Positions 1 through 8,159 of a stretch of 64,000 nucleotides of DNA are shown in pieces. Source of the stretch: an uncultured Flavobacteriales bacterium (lineage in GTDB: Bacteria; Bacteroidota; Bacteroidia; Flavobacteriales; JBLHRE01); assembly GCA_937139155.1 (NCBI GenBank), contig CAKZPI010000022.1, positions 1 through 64,000 on the forward strand. Reading direction: 5' to 3'. The notes under the pieces were generated by a model. It saw only the letters and a program-made list of their open reading frames with translations. It was not told the DNA's origin and ran no database searches. How positions within the stretch are numbered: the first letter of the stretch is position 1; the number at the start of each line of letters is the position of its first letter. A program made the position numbers and the translations under genes.

Positions 1-77
1 AGGAGTGACTAGTGACTGGAAGTGCTGAAAATGAGCGTTTTAAAACCTTAATCAGCGAATAACCAACAGCCTTTTGA
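1..77. repeat. 77-bp direct repeat, copy 1
   Basis: This stretch is identical base for base to 182-258, giving a repeat period of 181 bp. It begins at the first base of the window, so it may extend further left. It includes a short internal doubling of AGTGACT. It has no coding potential that I can support. Function unknown. Confidence 0.9.
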
Positions 78-141
78 GGTACTAGGAAATAGGTAATTGG
101 TACTAGGTGGTTTGACTCTGCCTGAAACTCTTTACCTAAAC

Positions 142-181
142 AACTCAACGCCTCAACGACTAAACACCTCAACGACTCAAC
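142..181. repeat. short tandem repeat, about 8-bp unit
   Basis: Five imperfect copies of an 8-base unit close to CTCAACGA/CTCAACGC lie head to tail between the two 77-bp repeats. The unit drifts (one copy reads CTAAACAC), so this is a degenerate minisatellite rather than a clean microsatellite. No gene is visible across 1-350. Confidence 0.7.
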
Positions 182-258
182 AGGAGTGACTAGTGACTGG
201 AAGTGCTGAAAATGAGCGTTTTAAAACCTTAATCAGCGAATAACCAACAGCCTTTTGA
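182..258. repeat. 77-bp direct repeat, copy 2
   Basis: Exact second copy of the sequence at 1-77. The perfect identity suggests recent duplication or ongoing homogenisation. It is followed by another low-complexity tract. Confidence 0.9.
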
Positions 259-263
259 ACCAT

Positions 264-313
264 CTCTCAACTCTAAACCCTCAACTCTAAACTCTCAACT
301 ATAAACTCTCAAC
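264..313. repeat. tandem repeat, about 13-14 bp unit
   Basis: About four imperfect copies of a unit like CTCAACTCTAAAC follow one another. The tract sits just beyond the 3' end of the leftward ClC-type gene. With the 8-bp tract it makes most of 1-350 repetitive and apparently non-coding. Confidence 0.7.
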
Positions 314-350
314 CTAGGTACGAAACATTAACCTCCAAACTAAGAAGGCG

Positions 351-2123
351 CTAATCTTGAGAAAACTCTTGAAGCTTCGACCTGTAGGCTGAAAACAACC
401 TCGATTTCGAAATGAAACCATCGTATTTCCCATCTCGGGTTACGGCCAAATTCCACGCTCCGGTGGTTCTGAATTTTTGCATCACCCGAGTCATGGATTC
501 ATCCTGATCTACAATGCCCAATGGTGCATGCATGAGCTCGCGTACGGTTACCTTCCCGTAAAGGTCTTGGTCAAACATTACTGACCGGATATCATCCAAG
601 GTCACAATGCCCAATAAATGCTGATCCTCATCTAAAACTGGGAAAATGTTTCGCTTGCTCTTGGCTACAATCTCTACCAAATCACCCAAGGTCTGCTGAG
701 GACCAATGGTTAGGAAGTTTCTTTCAATCAACTTTGAAAGTTGCAGCAGGGTCAGAACATTATTGTCGGTATGATGGGTGAGCAGGTCTCCTCTTTCTCC
801 CAATTGTTTGTTGTAAATGGAATGTGGCTGAAGGAACCTAGACGTGATAAATGCTATGGAGGCGGTAATCATTAAGGGCACAAACAATCCGTAGCCCCCG
901 GTGAGTTCTGCAATTAAAAATATGGCCGTTAACGGAGCGTGAAGTACTCCTGCCATCAAGCCCGCCATCCCGATCAAGGCGTATTTTCCGAGCTCAATTT
1001 GAAAAGGGGTGAGCCAGTTCATGGTAAATGCAAAAACAAAGCCCAGCGCTGAGCCCATGAATAGGGTTGGAGCAAAAATCCCTCCAATTCCTCCCGCAGC
1101 AAAGGTTAAGGAGGTGGCCACTATTTTAAACAAAACCAATCCGAAAATAAGGGCCAAAATTACCGGAATATGATGCCCGTACTCTTCCCAAATGGTGCCT
1201 TCAAGAATGCTTAGGGGTTTTCCAGCCAAAAGGGCATTGATGGTTTCATAGCCCTCGCCGTAAAGTGGAGGCATGAGAAAAATGAGAAGTCCCAAGCCTA
1301 GCCCTGCTAAAACCCATCGTTTAAAGGGGTTTTCAAAGCGCTTGAAGAAGTCTGAGACCCGATGGTAGGTTCGGGTAACATAAATGGAGATCAGCCCGCA
1401 AATCACTCCCAACAGGATGAAGAAAATGGATTCGTTTAATTCAAAGCCCTGGCTTACGTTTACGGCAAATACGGTTTCCCCACCCACCAATAGTCGTGAA
1501 AATATAGAGGCTGAAGCCGATGAAATGAGAAGGGGTACAATGGAGGATAGGGTGAGGTCTAACATGAGTACCTCAACGGCAAATACAATGGCTGCAATGG
1601 GAGCGTTGAATATTGCCGACATGGTTCCGGCGGCCGCGCATCCAATCATAAGTATGCGGCTCTTGTAATTGAGGTGCATGACATGCCCCAAATTTGAACC
1701 TATGGCTGAACCAGTAGCCACTGAGGGTCCCTCAAGCCCTGCTGAACCACCAAATCCTACGGTTAGGGCTGAGGTAATGATGCTCGAAAACATATTATGG
1801 GCCTTAATCAACCCATTCCGCCTTGATATGGCATATAAGGCTCCAGGAATTCCGTGCCCTACGTGGAGTTTCAAAACATAATGAAGGAAAAGAACCACCA
1901 ATAAGATTCCAACAACCGGATAGAGAAAGTAGAGGTATGAATAATACGAATTGATGATGCTTCCCTGAAGCCAATCCTGAATGTAATGGGTGGTATTCTT
2001 AATGGTAATGGCGGCAATCCCCGAAAGGATGCCCACCACCACCGATAAGATGAGAATAAATTGCTGGTGGCGAATATGCCGAACCCGCCAAACCAGAAAC
2101 TTTTTCCACCAGGATTTCATCAT
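351..2123 (-). CDS. ClC-family chloride channel/antiporter with C-terminal CBS pair
   Basis: Membrane protein of the voltage-gated chloride channel (ClC) family, 590 aa, with about ten to twelve hydrophobic helices in residues 20-435 and two CBS domains at roughly 465-585, which usually sense nucleotides. The family signatures are visible: GHGIP at 89-93, GLEGP at 129-133 with the gating glutamate E131, and GGIGGIFAP near 344-352 for the anion pathway. At the place of the internal proton glutamate of E. coli ClC (E203), this protein appears to have valine (FAVEV around 181-185). In known ClCs that substitution goes with channel-like or uncoupled transport. The N-terminus opens with MMKSWW; the first or second Met could be the start. 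It lies 6 bp downstream of the thioredoxin-fold lipoprotein gene, so the two may be cotranscribed. Confidence 0.93.
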   Translation of the reverse strand: MMKSWWKKFLVWRVRHIRHQQFILILSVVVGILSGIAAITIKNTTHYIQDWLQGSIINSYYSYLYFLYPVVGILLVVLFLHYVLKLHVGHGIPGALYAISRRNGLIKAHNMFSSIITSALTVGFGGSAGLEGPSVATGSAIGSNLGHVMHLNYKSRILMIGCAAAGTMSAIFNAPIAAIVFAVEVLMLDLTLSSIVPLLISSASASIFSRLLVGGETVFAVNVSQGFELNESIFFILLGVICGLISIYVTRTYHRVSDFFKRFENPFKRWVLAGLGLGLLIFLMPPLYGEGYETINALLAGKPLSILEGTIWEEYGHHIPVILALIFGLVLFKIVATSLTFAAGGIGGIFAPTLFMGSALGFVFAFTMNWLTPFQIELGKYALIGMAGLMAGVLHAPLTAIFLIAELTGGYGLFVPLMITASIAFITSRFLQPHSIYNKQLGERGDLLTHHTDNNVLTLLQLSKLIERNFLTIGPQQTLGDLVEIVAKSKRNIFPVLDEDQHLLGIVTLDDIRSVMFDQDLYGKVTVRELMHAPLGIVDQDESMTRVMQKFRTTGAWNLAVTRDGKYDGFISKSRLFSAYRSKLQEFSQD

Positions 2124-2129
2124 AGCGCC

Positions 2130-3536
2130 TTAGCCCTTTTTCTCTAGCAAAGCCTCAAGCTGCTCTTTGGTCTCTGGGTTTGAAGGACGAGTGGCTGTTG
2201 CCGAAACAATTTTCCCTTCTGGGTCAATCAATAAAAATCTTGGAATGGCCTTGATGTTGTAATAGGTAGCCAAATCTGACTGCCAAGCCCTTGGAGCATA
2301 AACTTGCACTCCTCCCAATTCGTTTTCGGTCAAGAAGTCTTTCCACTCCTTTCTTCCATCATCCACAGATACACTTAAGAATACCACGTCTTCTCCTTTA
2401 AACTCTTCTTGCAATACTTCCAAGCTCGGAATCTCCCGTTTGCAGGGTCCGCACCAGGTAGCCCAAACGTCAATGTACACGTATTTGCCTGAAAATTTTG
2501 ATAGGGGTACGGGCTCGCCTTCCGGATTCTCAAAAACGAATTTTCCGGCCGGTGAACCTGGGCTTAAGGCTGCCCATTTGGTCTGCAATTCCTGAATTTC
2601 CGTTTTCCGCTTTTCATGTTTTGCCGTTTCCAAAAAAGGTTGAACATAAGGTTCTACATCGGTAGGACCATAATACATGAGTTGTTCTCTAATGATTTCA
2701 TAGGTGATGAATTCTCTCACCTCAGGGGCAGATGCCATTTCCTCAGCTGCCTCCATTTTAATGTTTACCACATCGGCCTCTGTAATGGTTGAGTCTAGGG
2801 TAGCGGCTTCATCTAATTTCTGGTTGAGACGCTTTCTAAGAAAGGCTTGAAAGGCCCCATTTTCAACCATATGGGCCTGGTTCAAATCAAGGTTTTCTAT
2901 ACGAGCATTGAAGCCCTCTGGCAATTCAAGATCTTCTTTTCCGGCAAAGTATTTATGGTACCTGGGGTAGTCAAGAAGAATGGTGGCCAACATAAAATCA
3001 ATTTCAGCCATCTCAACTTTTTTGAAGCCCTCATTCAAATCTTTAGAGGCTTTTACCGCCTTTTCCAAACGAGTGTTCATGGTGGCTTCCGCCTGGTCTA
3101 GTTTCTCAAGAATTTGACTGGGCTCAAGAAGGTAAATCTCACGGCCCAACAAGCCCAAAGAATCTCTTAACTCTTTCTTCTCATTCAAATAGGCCTGAGC
3201 TGGAGCCGTTTTCCCGGTAAAGGAAGCGGTGGATGAAAAATTCTCTCCTTCCGCTGTGAACTCAAGGCTTGACTTTGGCTCTAGATAAGTGGCTAAAAAT
3301 CCATCTCCAGCCGCCAATACATAATAGCCCGGCTCTGTTAATTCTGGATTGAATTGAAAGGTTTGAGTAGAGTCTAATTTTGCTGAATCAAGCAAATCGT
3401 CTCCACCGTAAAGGTACACCCATTCAAGGTCTGTATTTACAATATGCCCGGTAATGCCAGGCTTTGCATCTTCTTCAAAATTACAAGCAGTAAAAAGAAA
3501 AGAAAGGCCAACTGCTGCGCTAAGTACTTTATTCAT
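2130..3536 (-). CDS. TlpA-like thioredoxin-fold lipoprotein (DUF4369-like N-terminus)
   Basis: Envelope thiol-disulfide protein of 468 aa. The N-terminus is a lipoprotein signal ending FLFTAC, so the mature protein is probably lipid-anchored at Cys18. Residues about 25-100 resemble the small beta-rich DUF4369 domain that precedes thioredoxin domains in Bacteroidota. The middle is helical. The C-terminal third is a thioredoxin/AhpC-TSA fold with the redox motif CGPC at 362-365 in a WATWCGPC context, and a cis-proline motif AIPRF near 430. The family reduces or oxidises disulfides outside the cytoplasm; the substrate here is unknown. It sits between aspS and the ClC gene, all leftward and closely spaced. 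Confidence 0.9.
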   Translation of the reverse strand: MNKVLSAAVGLSFLFTACNFEEDAKPGITGHIVNTDLEWVYLYGGDDLLDSAKLDSTQTFQFNPELTEPGYYVLAAGDGFLATYLEPKSSLEFTAEGENFSSTASFTGKTAPAQAYLNEKKELRDSLGLLGREIYLLEPSQILEKLDQAEATMNTRLEKAVKASKDLNEGFKKVEMAEIDFMLATILLDYPRYHKYFAGKEDLELPEGFNARIENLDLNQAHMVENGAFQAFLRKRLNQKLDEAATLDSTITEADVVNIKMEAAEEMASAPEVREFITYEIIREQLMYYGPTDVEPYVQPFLETAKHEKRKTEIQELQTKWAALSPGSPAGKFVFENPEGEPVPLSKFSGKYVYIDVWATWCGPCKREIPSLEVLQEEFKGEDVVFLSVSVDDGRKEWKDFLTENELGGVQVYAPRAWQSDLATYYNIKAIPRFLLIDPEGKIVSATATRPSNPETKEQLEALLEKKG

Positions 3537-3558
3537 TGTTATTTAGGTTTCTTCAAAA

Positions 3559-5325
3559 TTAGTCATTCTTATCGGGCCTTGGTCTAAGGTCCAGAAATAG
3601 CTCCGTCAATTGTTCTTGGTCAATCTCTGCAGGGGCATCAATCATTACATCCCGTCCGGCGTTGTTTTTCGGAAAAGCAATGTAGTCGCGGATGGTTTCT
3701 GAACCCCCAATCAAGGCCGCCAAACGGTCAAAACCAAAGGCAATTCCGCCATGGGGTGGCGCTCCATATTCAAAGGCCGACATTAAGAATCCAAACTGAG
3801 CCTTGGCCTCCTCATCCGTAAAGCCTAAGACCCGGAACATTTTAGCCTGGATTTCCTTATTGTGAATCCGAATGGAGCCCCCGCCAATCTCTGAACCATT
3901 CAGTACAAGATCGTATGCATTGGCTTTAATATCAGCCAGTTCATCTGAGTCTAGTTTATGGAGGTCTTCGGGTTTCGGGGCGGTAAAGGGGTGGTGCATG
4001 GCATGGTATCTTTGGCTTTCTTCATCCCATTCAAGCAAAGGGAAATCGGTTACCCAAAGGGGGGCAAAGGTTTTAGGGTCTCTCAATCCCAATTGTTCAC
4101 CCATTTCCAAACGCAAAGCCCCGGTGGCTTTTAAGCAATGGCTTTCATCTCCAGAGAGCACCAAAAGCAGGTCGCCTGGTTTCCCGCCAAGGGCCGTCAT
4201 CCAAGCCTTAAGAGATTCCTGATCAAAGAATTTATCTACTGAGCTCTTAAAGCTTCCGTCTTCGTTGCATTTCACATAAACCAGACCGCGCATTCCAATT
4301 TGAGGTCTTTTCACCCAATCTGTGAGCTTGTCAATTTCCTTACGGGAACTAGACGCCTTGCCCGGAACGGCAATTCCTAGTACAATTTCCTGGTCATCGA
4401 AAACCTTAAACCCTTTGTTTTGTGCCAGCTCATTCAAATTGCCAATTTCCATTCCGAAGCGGATATCAGGCTTATCCGAGCCATATTTTGCCATGGCCTC
4501 ATCATAGGGCATTCGAGGGAAATCTACTAGTTCTACTCCGTGCTCAGAATGGATTAAATGCTTGGTCAAGCCTTCAAATACCTGGAGTATATCCTCCTGA
4601 TCAACAAAGCTCATTTCGCAGTCAATCTGAGTAAACTCAGGCTGTCGGTCGGCTCTTAGGTCTTCATCGCGAAAGCATTTCACGATTTGGTAATACCGGT
4701 CAAAGCCGGAAACCATGAGCAATTGCTTGAAGGTTTGCGGACTTTGGGGAAGGGCGTAAAACTGCCCTGGATTCATTCTACTCGGCACCACGAAATCACG
4801 GGCACCTTCGGGGGTAGATTTGATCAAATAAGGGGTTTCAACCTCTAGAAAGCCTTGAGCATCTAAGTATTTCCGGGTTTCTAGTCCCAGCCTATGCCTT
4901 AAGGCCAATTTATTTCGAACCAGGTTTCTCCGAAGGTCAAGGTATCTATACTTCATCCGAAGGTCTTCCCCTCCATCGGTTTCATCTTCAATGGTGAACG
5001 GGGGCGTTTTAGCGGCGTTTAAAACCTCCAGAGCAGAGACCTGAATCTCTATCTCCCCGGTATTCATTTGCTCATTTTTGCTTGAGCGTTCAATCACCTC
5101 CCCTTCTACTTGAATCACAAATTCACGTCCTAGTTTTTGAGCTTGATTGCAAAGAGATTCATTGATTTCATCGGAAAAAGCAAGCTGGGTAATTCCATAC
5201 CGGTCTCTTAAATCCAGAAAAACCATACCTCCTAGTTTACGGGTTCGTTGAACCCACCCAGAGAGCTTTACTTTTTTACCCAAGTCATCAATGCGCAATT
5301 CGCCGCAAGTATGTGTACGAAACAT
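3559..5325 (-). CDS. aspS: aspartate--tRNA ligase
   Basis: Cytoplasmic class II aminoacyl-tRNA synthetase charging tRNA-Asp, 588 aa, normal length for the bacterial form. In order: an OB-fold anticodon-binding domain (1-110, start [11 protein letters not shown]), a catalytic domain with motif 2 [14 protein letters not shown] near 220, the bacterial GAD insertion (about 290-410), and motif 3 [11 protein letters not shown] near 535. All landmarks are intact. The ATG at 5325 fits the conserved N-terminus. A 71-bp gap separates it from murI. Confidence 0.97.
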   Translation of the reverse strand: MFRTHTCGELRIDDLGKKVKLSGWVQRTRKLGGMVFLDLRDRYGITQLAFSDEINESLCNQAQKLGREFVIQVEGEVIERSSKNEQMNTGEIEIQVSALEVLNAAKTPPFTIEDETDGGEDLRMKYRYLDLRRNLVRNKLALRHRLGLETRKYLDAQGFLEVETPYLIKSTPEGARDFVVPSRMNPGQFYALPQSPQTFKQLLMVSGFDRYYQIVKCFRDEDLRADRQPEFTQIDCEMSFVDQEDILQVFEGLTKHLIHSEHGVELVDFPRMPYDEAMAKYGSDKPDIRFGMEIGNLNELAQNKGFKVFDDQEIVLGIAVPGKASSSRKEIDKLTDWVKRPQIGMRGLVYVKCNEDGSFKSSVDKFFDQESLKAWMTALGGKPGDLLLVLSGDESHCLKATGALRLEMGEQLGLRDPKTFAPLWVTDFPLLEWDEESQRYHAMHHPFTAPKPEDLHKLDSDELADIKANAYDLVLNGSEIGGGSIRIHNKEIQAKMFRVLGFTDEEAKAQFGFLMSAFEYGAPPHGGIAFGFDRLAALIGGSETIRDYIAFPKNNAGRDVMIDAPAEIDQEQLTELFLDLRPRPDKND

Positions 5326-5396
5326 ATCTGTGAATTTAGGGCGCGAAGATAGGAAGAAGCCCGGCCATTGAAAGGGAAATCTCTAGGTTTTTCAGC

Positions 5397-6200
5397 TCAT
5401 TCTTTCCAGAGCTTAACCTCCTCCAGTTCAACCCTTCCTTGAAAAAAATGATCGGCGCTTTTGTCGAAACTTTCCGTAAAATCGGTTACGAAAAACTGGT
5501 AATTGCTTTCTCCCGAATTGGTCAGAAGGTTTTTCTTTTCCAGAACCTCTTTTACTTCTAAGGCCACCAGTTCAGCCGAATTCAAAATTTTAACCTCCTT
5601 TTGAAAATGCGATTGAATTTGATCTTGAATCAAGGGGTAATGGGTACAGGCTAATATCAAATGGTCTATTCCATCAAGGGCGGGATCATTGAGGTATTCA
5701 GAAATAACGGCCTGGCTTACGGATCGGGTGAAAAAGCCCTCTTCTATCATATGGGCCAGAAGCGGGGTGGGTAGCTCACTCACAATCAATGCCGGATTGG
5801 CAAGGGTGATTTTAGAACGGTACATATGCGAGCGGATGGTTGCTGAGGTGCCAATTACCCCCACAATTCCTTTTTCCAATCCCCGTAAGCTTTCCACCAC
5901 CGGATCAATCACATTGAAAACAGGGATTTCATCCGGCACCAATTCACGCACGGCATCAAAGGCATGGCTTGAAGCTGAATTACAGGCAATCACGATGGCT
6001 TTGGCTCCTTTTTCAAGCAAAAATTTGGTGATTCGTAAAGAAAAGGACCGGATGGCATCGTCCGATTTATCGCCGTAAGGCAAGTGGGCAGTATCTCCTA
6101 AATACATCAATGACTCGTTCGGAAGCGCCTCCCTCAAAGCATGGGCAACGGTTAATCCGCCAATGCCTGAATCAAATACTCCTATGGGCCTATTTTTCAT
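5397..6200 (-). CDS. murI: glutamate racemase
   Basis: Converts L-glutamate to D-glutamate for peptidoglycan in the cytoplasm. It is 267 aa, the usual size. Both catalytic cysteines are present: C73 in ACNSASS and C185 in ACTHYPLI. The N-terminal FDSGIGG motif (9-15) is typical. It is oppositely oriented to the DUF3078 gene across a 148-bp divergent region. Confidence 0.97.
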   Translation of the reverse strand: MKNRPIGVFDSGIGGLTVAHALREALPNESLMYLGDTAHLPYGDKSDDAIRSFSLRITKFLLEKGAKAIVIACNSASSHAFDAVRELVPDEIPVFNVIDPVVESLRGLEKGIVGVIGTSATIRSHMYRSKITLANPALIVSELPTPLLAHMIEEGFFTRSVSQAVISEYLNDPALDGIDHLILACTHYPLIQDQIQSHFQKEVKILNSAELVALEVKEVLEKKNLLTNSGESNYQFFVTDFTESFDKSADHFFQGRVELEEVKLWKE

Positions 6201-6318
6201 GAAACAAAGAAAGGAGTTTTGTGTGGAAATCTATGGAAGGCTTGTAATTTCCAATTTCCTGGAAGGGGCATTTGAGGAAAGTCAGTCTGTGAACCGCTGG
6301 ATAAACGGGCTGAAATAA

Positions 6319-6326
6319 TAATTTTG
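6319..6326 (+). promoter_or_regulatory. -7 promoter element of the DUF3078 gene
   Basis: TAATTTTG matches the Bacteroidota -7 consensus TAnnTTTG, 22 bp before the ATG at 6349. No TTG at the ideal -33 distance is obvious. Confidence 0.35.
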
Positions 6327-6348
6327 CGGAAACAAAAACCCTTATCCC

Positions 6349-7212
6349 ATGAAAAAGCTTCTTGTTTTTCTACTCGCAATTCCCTTTTTGAGCTTTGGTC
6401 AAGACGAAAACGGATGGTCTCGCCAAGGTTCTGCAGGACTTCAATTTACCCAGGTGACCTTAGTTAACTGGAATGCCGGTGGGCAAAACTCTTTGGCCGG
6501 GGTAAGTAGCTTTAATTATTCGGTTAACTACCAAGACAGCACCTCAGCTTGGACCAATGCTTTGGAGCTTGCCTATGGACTTCAAAAACAAGGCGAGGGG
6601 GCGGTCATCAAAATTGACGATAAGATTGATTTTGCCTCACAGTACAATCATGATTTTTACAACGATTGGAAATATGCCGGATTGTTGAATTTTAGAACCC
6701 AGTTTACCGATGGTTTCAATTATCCAAACGACTCGGTTAAGATTTCCACGGCCTTGGCCCCTGCTTACCTTATCGCTTCCGCGGGATTTGAATACAAGCC
6801 CAATAAAAACTTTGGTTTGATGATTTCTCCCCTTACGGGAAAGCTGACTCTGGTAACGGACACATTTCTCAGCAATCAAGGTGCTTTTGGGGTAGAAGCC
6901 GGAGAAACTTCTCGAATGGAATTAGGGGCCTTCATCAAGGCCCGATACAAGGTTTCCCTTATGGAAAATGTGAGCCTGGAAGCTAGAGCTGACCTGTTTT
7001 CAAACTACCTCAACAACCCGGAAAACATTGACATTAATGCAGAAGCTAGGGTGAATATGAAGGTTAATGACTTCATTACCGTGACCCTTCATGCCCACAC
7101 CATTTACGATGACGACATCATGATTGCCTATGACGACGCTGACCCCAGTAAAACCGGCCCTAGACTTCAGTACAAGCAAGTGGTAGGCCTGGGGTTACTT
7201 TATAAGTTTTAG
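6349..7212 (+). CDS. DUF3078 family outer membrane protein
   Basis: Predicted secreted or outer membrane beta-strand protein of 287 aa. The first 17 residues form a signal peptide (MKKLLVFLLAIPFLSFG, then QDEN). The mature part begins with a WSRQGSAGLQFTQ stretch followed by NWNAGGQNSLAG, characteristic of DUF3078, and has alternating amphipathic strands ending in aromatic Phe (LGLLYKF), as in outer membrane barrels. The molecular function of the family is not known to me. It stands alone on the + strand and converges with the DUF4249 gene, with only 1 bp between stop codons. Confidence 0.88.
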   Translation: MKKLLVFLLAIPFLSFGQDENGWSRQGSAGLQFTQVTLVNWNAGGQNSLAGVSSFNYSVNYQDSTSAWTNALELAYGLQKQGEGAVIKIDDKIDFASQYNHDFYNDWKYAGLLNFRTQFTDGFNYPNDSVKISTALAPAYLIASAGFEYKPNKNFGLMISPLTGKLTLVTDTFLSNQGAFGVEAGETSRMELGAFIKARYKVSLMENVSLEARADLFSNYLNNPENIDINAEARVNMKVNDFITVTLHAHTIYDDDIMIAYDDADPSKTGPRLQYKQVVGLGLLYKF

Positions 7213-7213
7213 T

Positions 7214-8149
7214 TTAGGGAGTGTCTCGAAATTGAACGATTTGGGCCCCAAAAACTCCAAGGCCATTTTCAACATTTGAATTAATAATCACAGGTTCAGC
7301 AAAGGGATTATTTTGATTCCAGTATTGTGTTTGGCTTAGAGACAAGTAATGAAATAAGTCTTTATTCATCGAGTTCATGATGAGCCGATCGGGTTTGCCC
7401 CCCCAGGCGCCTTGTGGCACCAAGATGGTGAACTCAAAGGTTTGGCCATCCAGTTCATCATCATCAAACGTCAGGTATCTTCCTTCAGCTACAAATTGTG
7501 ACCCGTAGAATGGATCGGTTTGGGCGTATTCACCAAAAAGAGGATCTCGGGTCTGAAAATAAGCGTAAGCCCCATCCCAAGGGTCTTTGTTCCGGTTGCT
7601 TAAGCCTAAAATATAGGCCTGGTTTCCTGGCTTGTCATGAAGCCTAACTCTCCACTCATCCAAGGTGTCTGCTCCCCAAGTATAATCATTTATATAAGCA
7701 CCTTCTACCACCTCAACAATTTCAAAGTCAGCAGTATCCATAAGATGAGCCGTTGCCGAAGCTTGTTTGCTAAATTCATCGTCCTCCACTTCAATGCGAT
7801 AGGTTGACCCAAGTTCTCCTATAATTTGAGTGGGATAATTTACTACGGTATCGTTATTAAAGATTCCATGCTGGACTGAATTCGGATTCTCAAGAATTAG
7901 AGCGCCATCTTTATAGACCCTAATTCGGGCATTTTCAAGCCCAATGACTCCCTGATCACTATCGTCTAAATAGCTAATGGTTTTCCCAACAAATACGGTC
8001 AATTCCTTTTCATTGTTTACAATTCCGTTCACAACCATTTTGGGTTCAAAGCCAAGCTCTTGGTCCAAGTCAACTTCCTGAACGAAAAAATCATAGCATG
8101 AAGAGAATAGGAAAGGTAGGATAAGAAAGGGTATACTATACTTTTTCAT
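7214..8149 (-). CDS. DUF4249 domain lipoprotein
   Basis: Surface or periplasmic lipoprotein of 311 aa with a lipoprotein signal ending LPFLFSSCYD. The body matches DUF4249: an Ig-like start (VVNGIVNNEKELTVFVGKT) and a long beta-rich domain. In Bacteroidota DUF4249 proteins are nearly always encoded beside a TonB-dependent receptor, as here (10 bp downstream of it), and are thought to act as its accessory, perhaps in substrate capture. The substrate cannot be told from the sequence. Confidence 0.9.
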   Translation of the reverse strand: MKKYSIPFLILPFLFSSCYDFFVQEVDLDQELGFEPKMVVNGIVNNEKELTVFVGKTISYLDDSDQGVIGLENARIRVYKDGALILENPNSVQHGIFNNDTVVNYPTQIIGELGSTYRIEVEDDEFSKQASATAHLMDTADFEIVEVVEGAYINDYTWGADTLDEWRVRLHDKPGNQAYILGLSNRNKDPWDGAYAYFQTRDPLFGEYAQTDPFYGSQFVAEGRYLTFDDDELDGQTFEFTILVPQGAWGGKPDRLIMNSMNKDLFHYLSLSQTQYWNQNNPFAEPVIINSNVENGLGVFGAQIVQFRDTP

Positions 8150-8159
8150 AGGTCTTAAA

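Noticed and set aside
1..350. CRISPR array in the left repeat region
   Set aside because: The repeats are 77 bp at a 181-bp period or very short tandem units, without regular 28-37 bp repeats and unique spacers, and no cas genes are present.
6197..6379. Small minus-strand ORF (60 aa) between murI and the DUF3078 gene
   Set aside because: It overlaps both gene starts, has no recognisable features and covers the likely promoter region.
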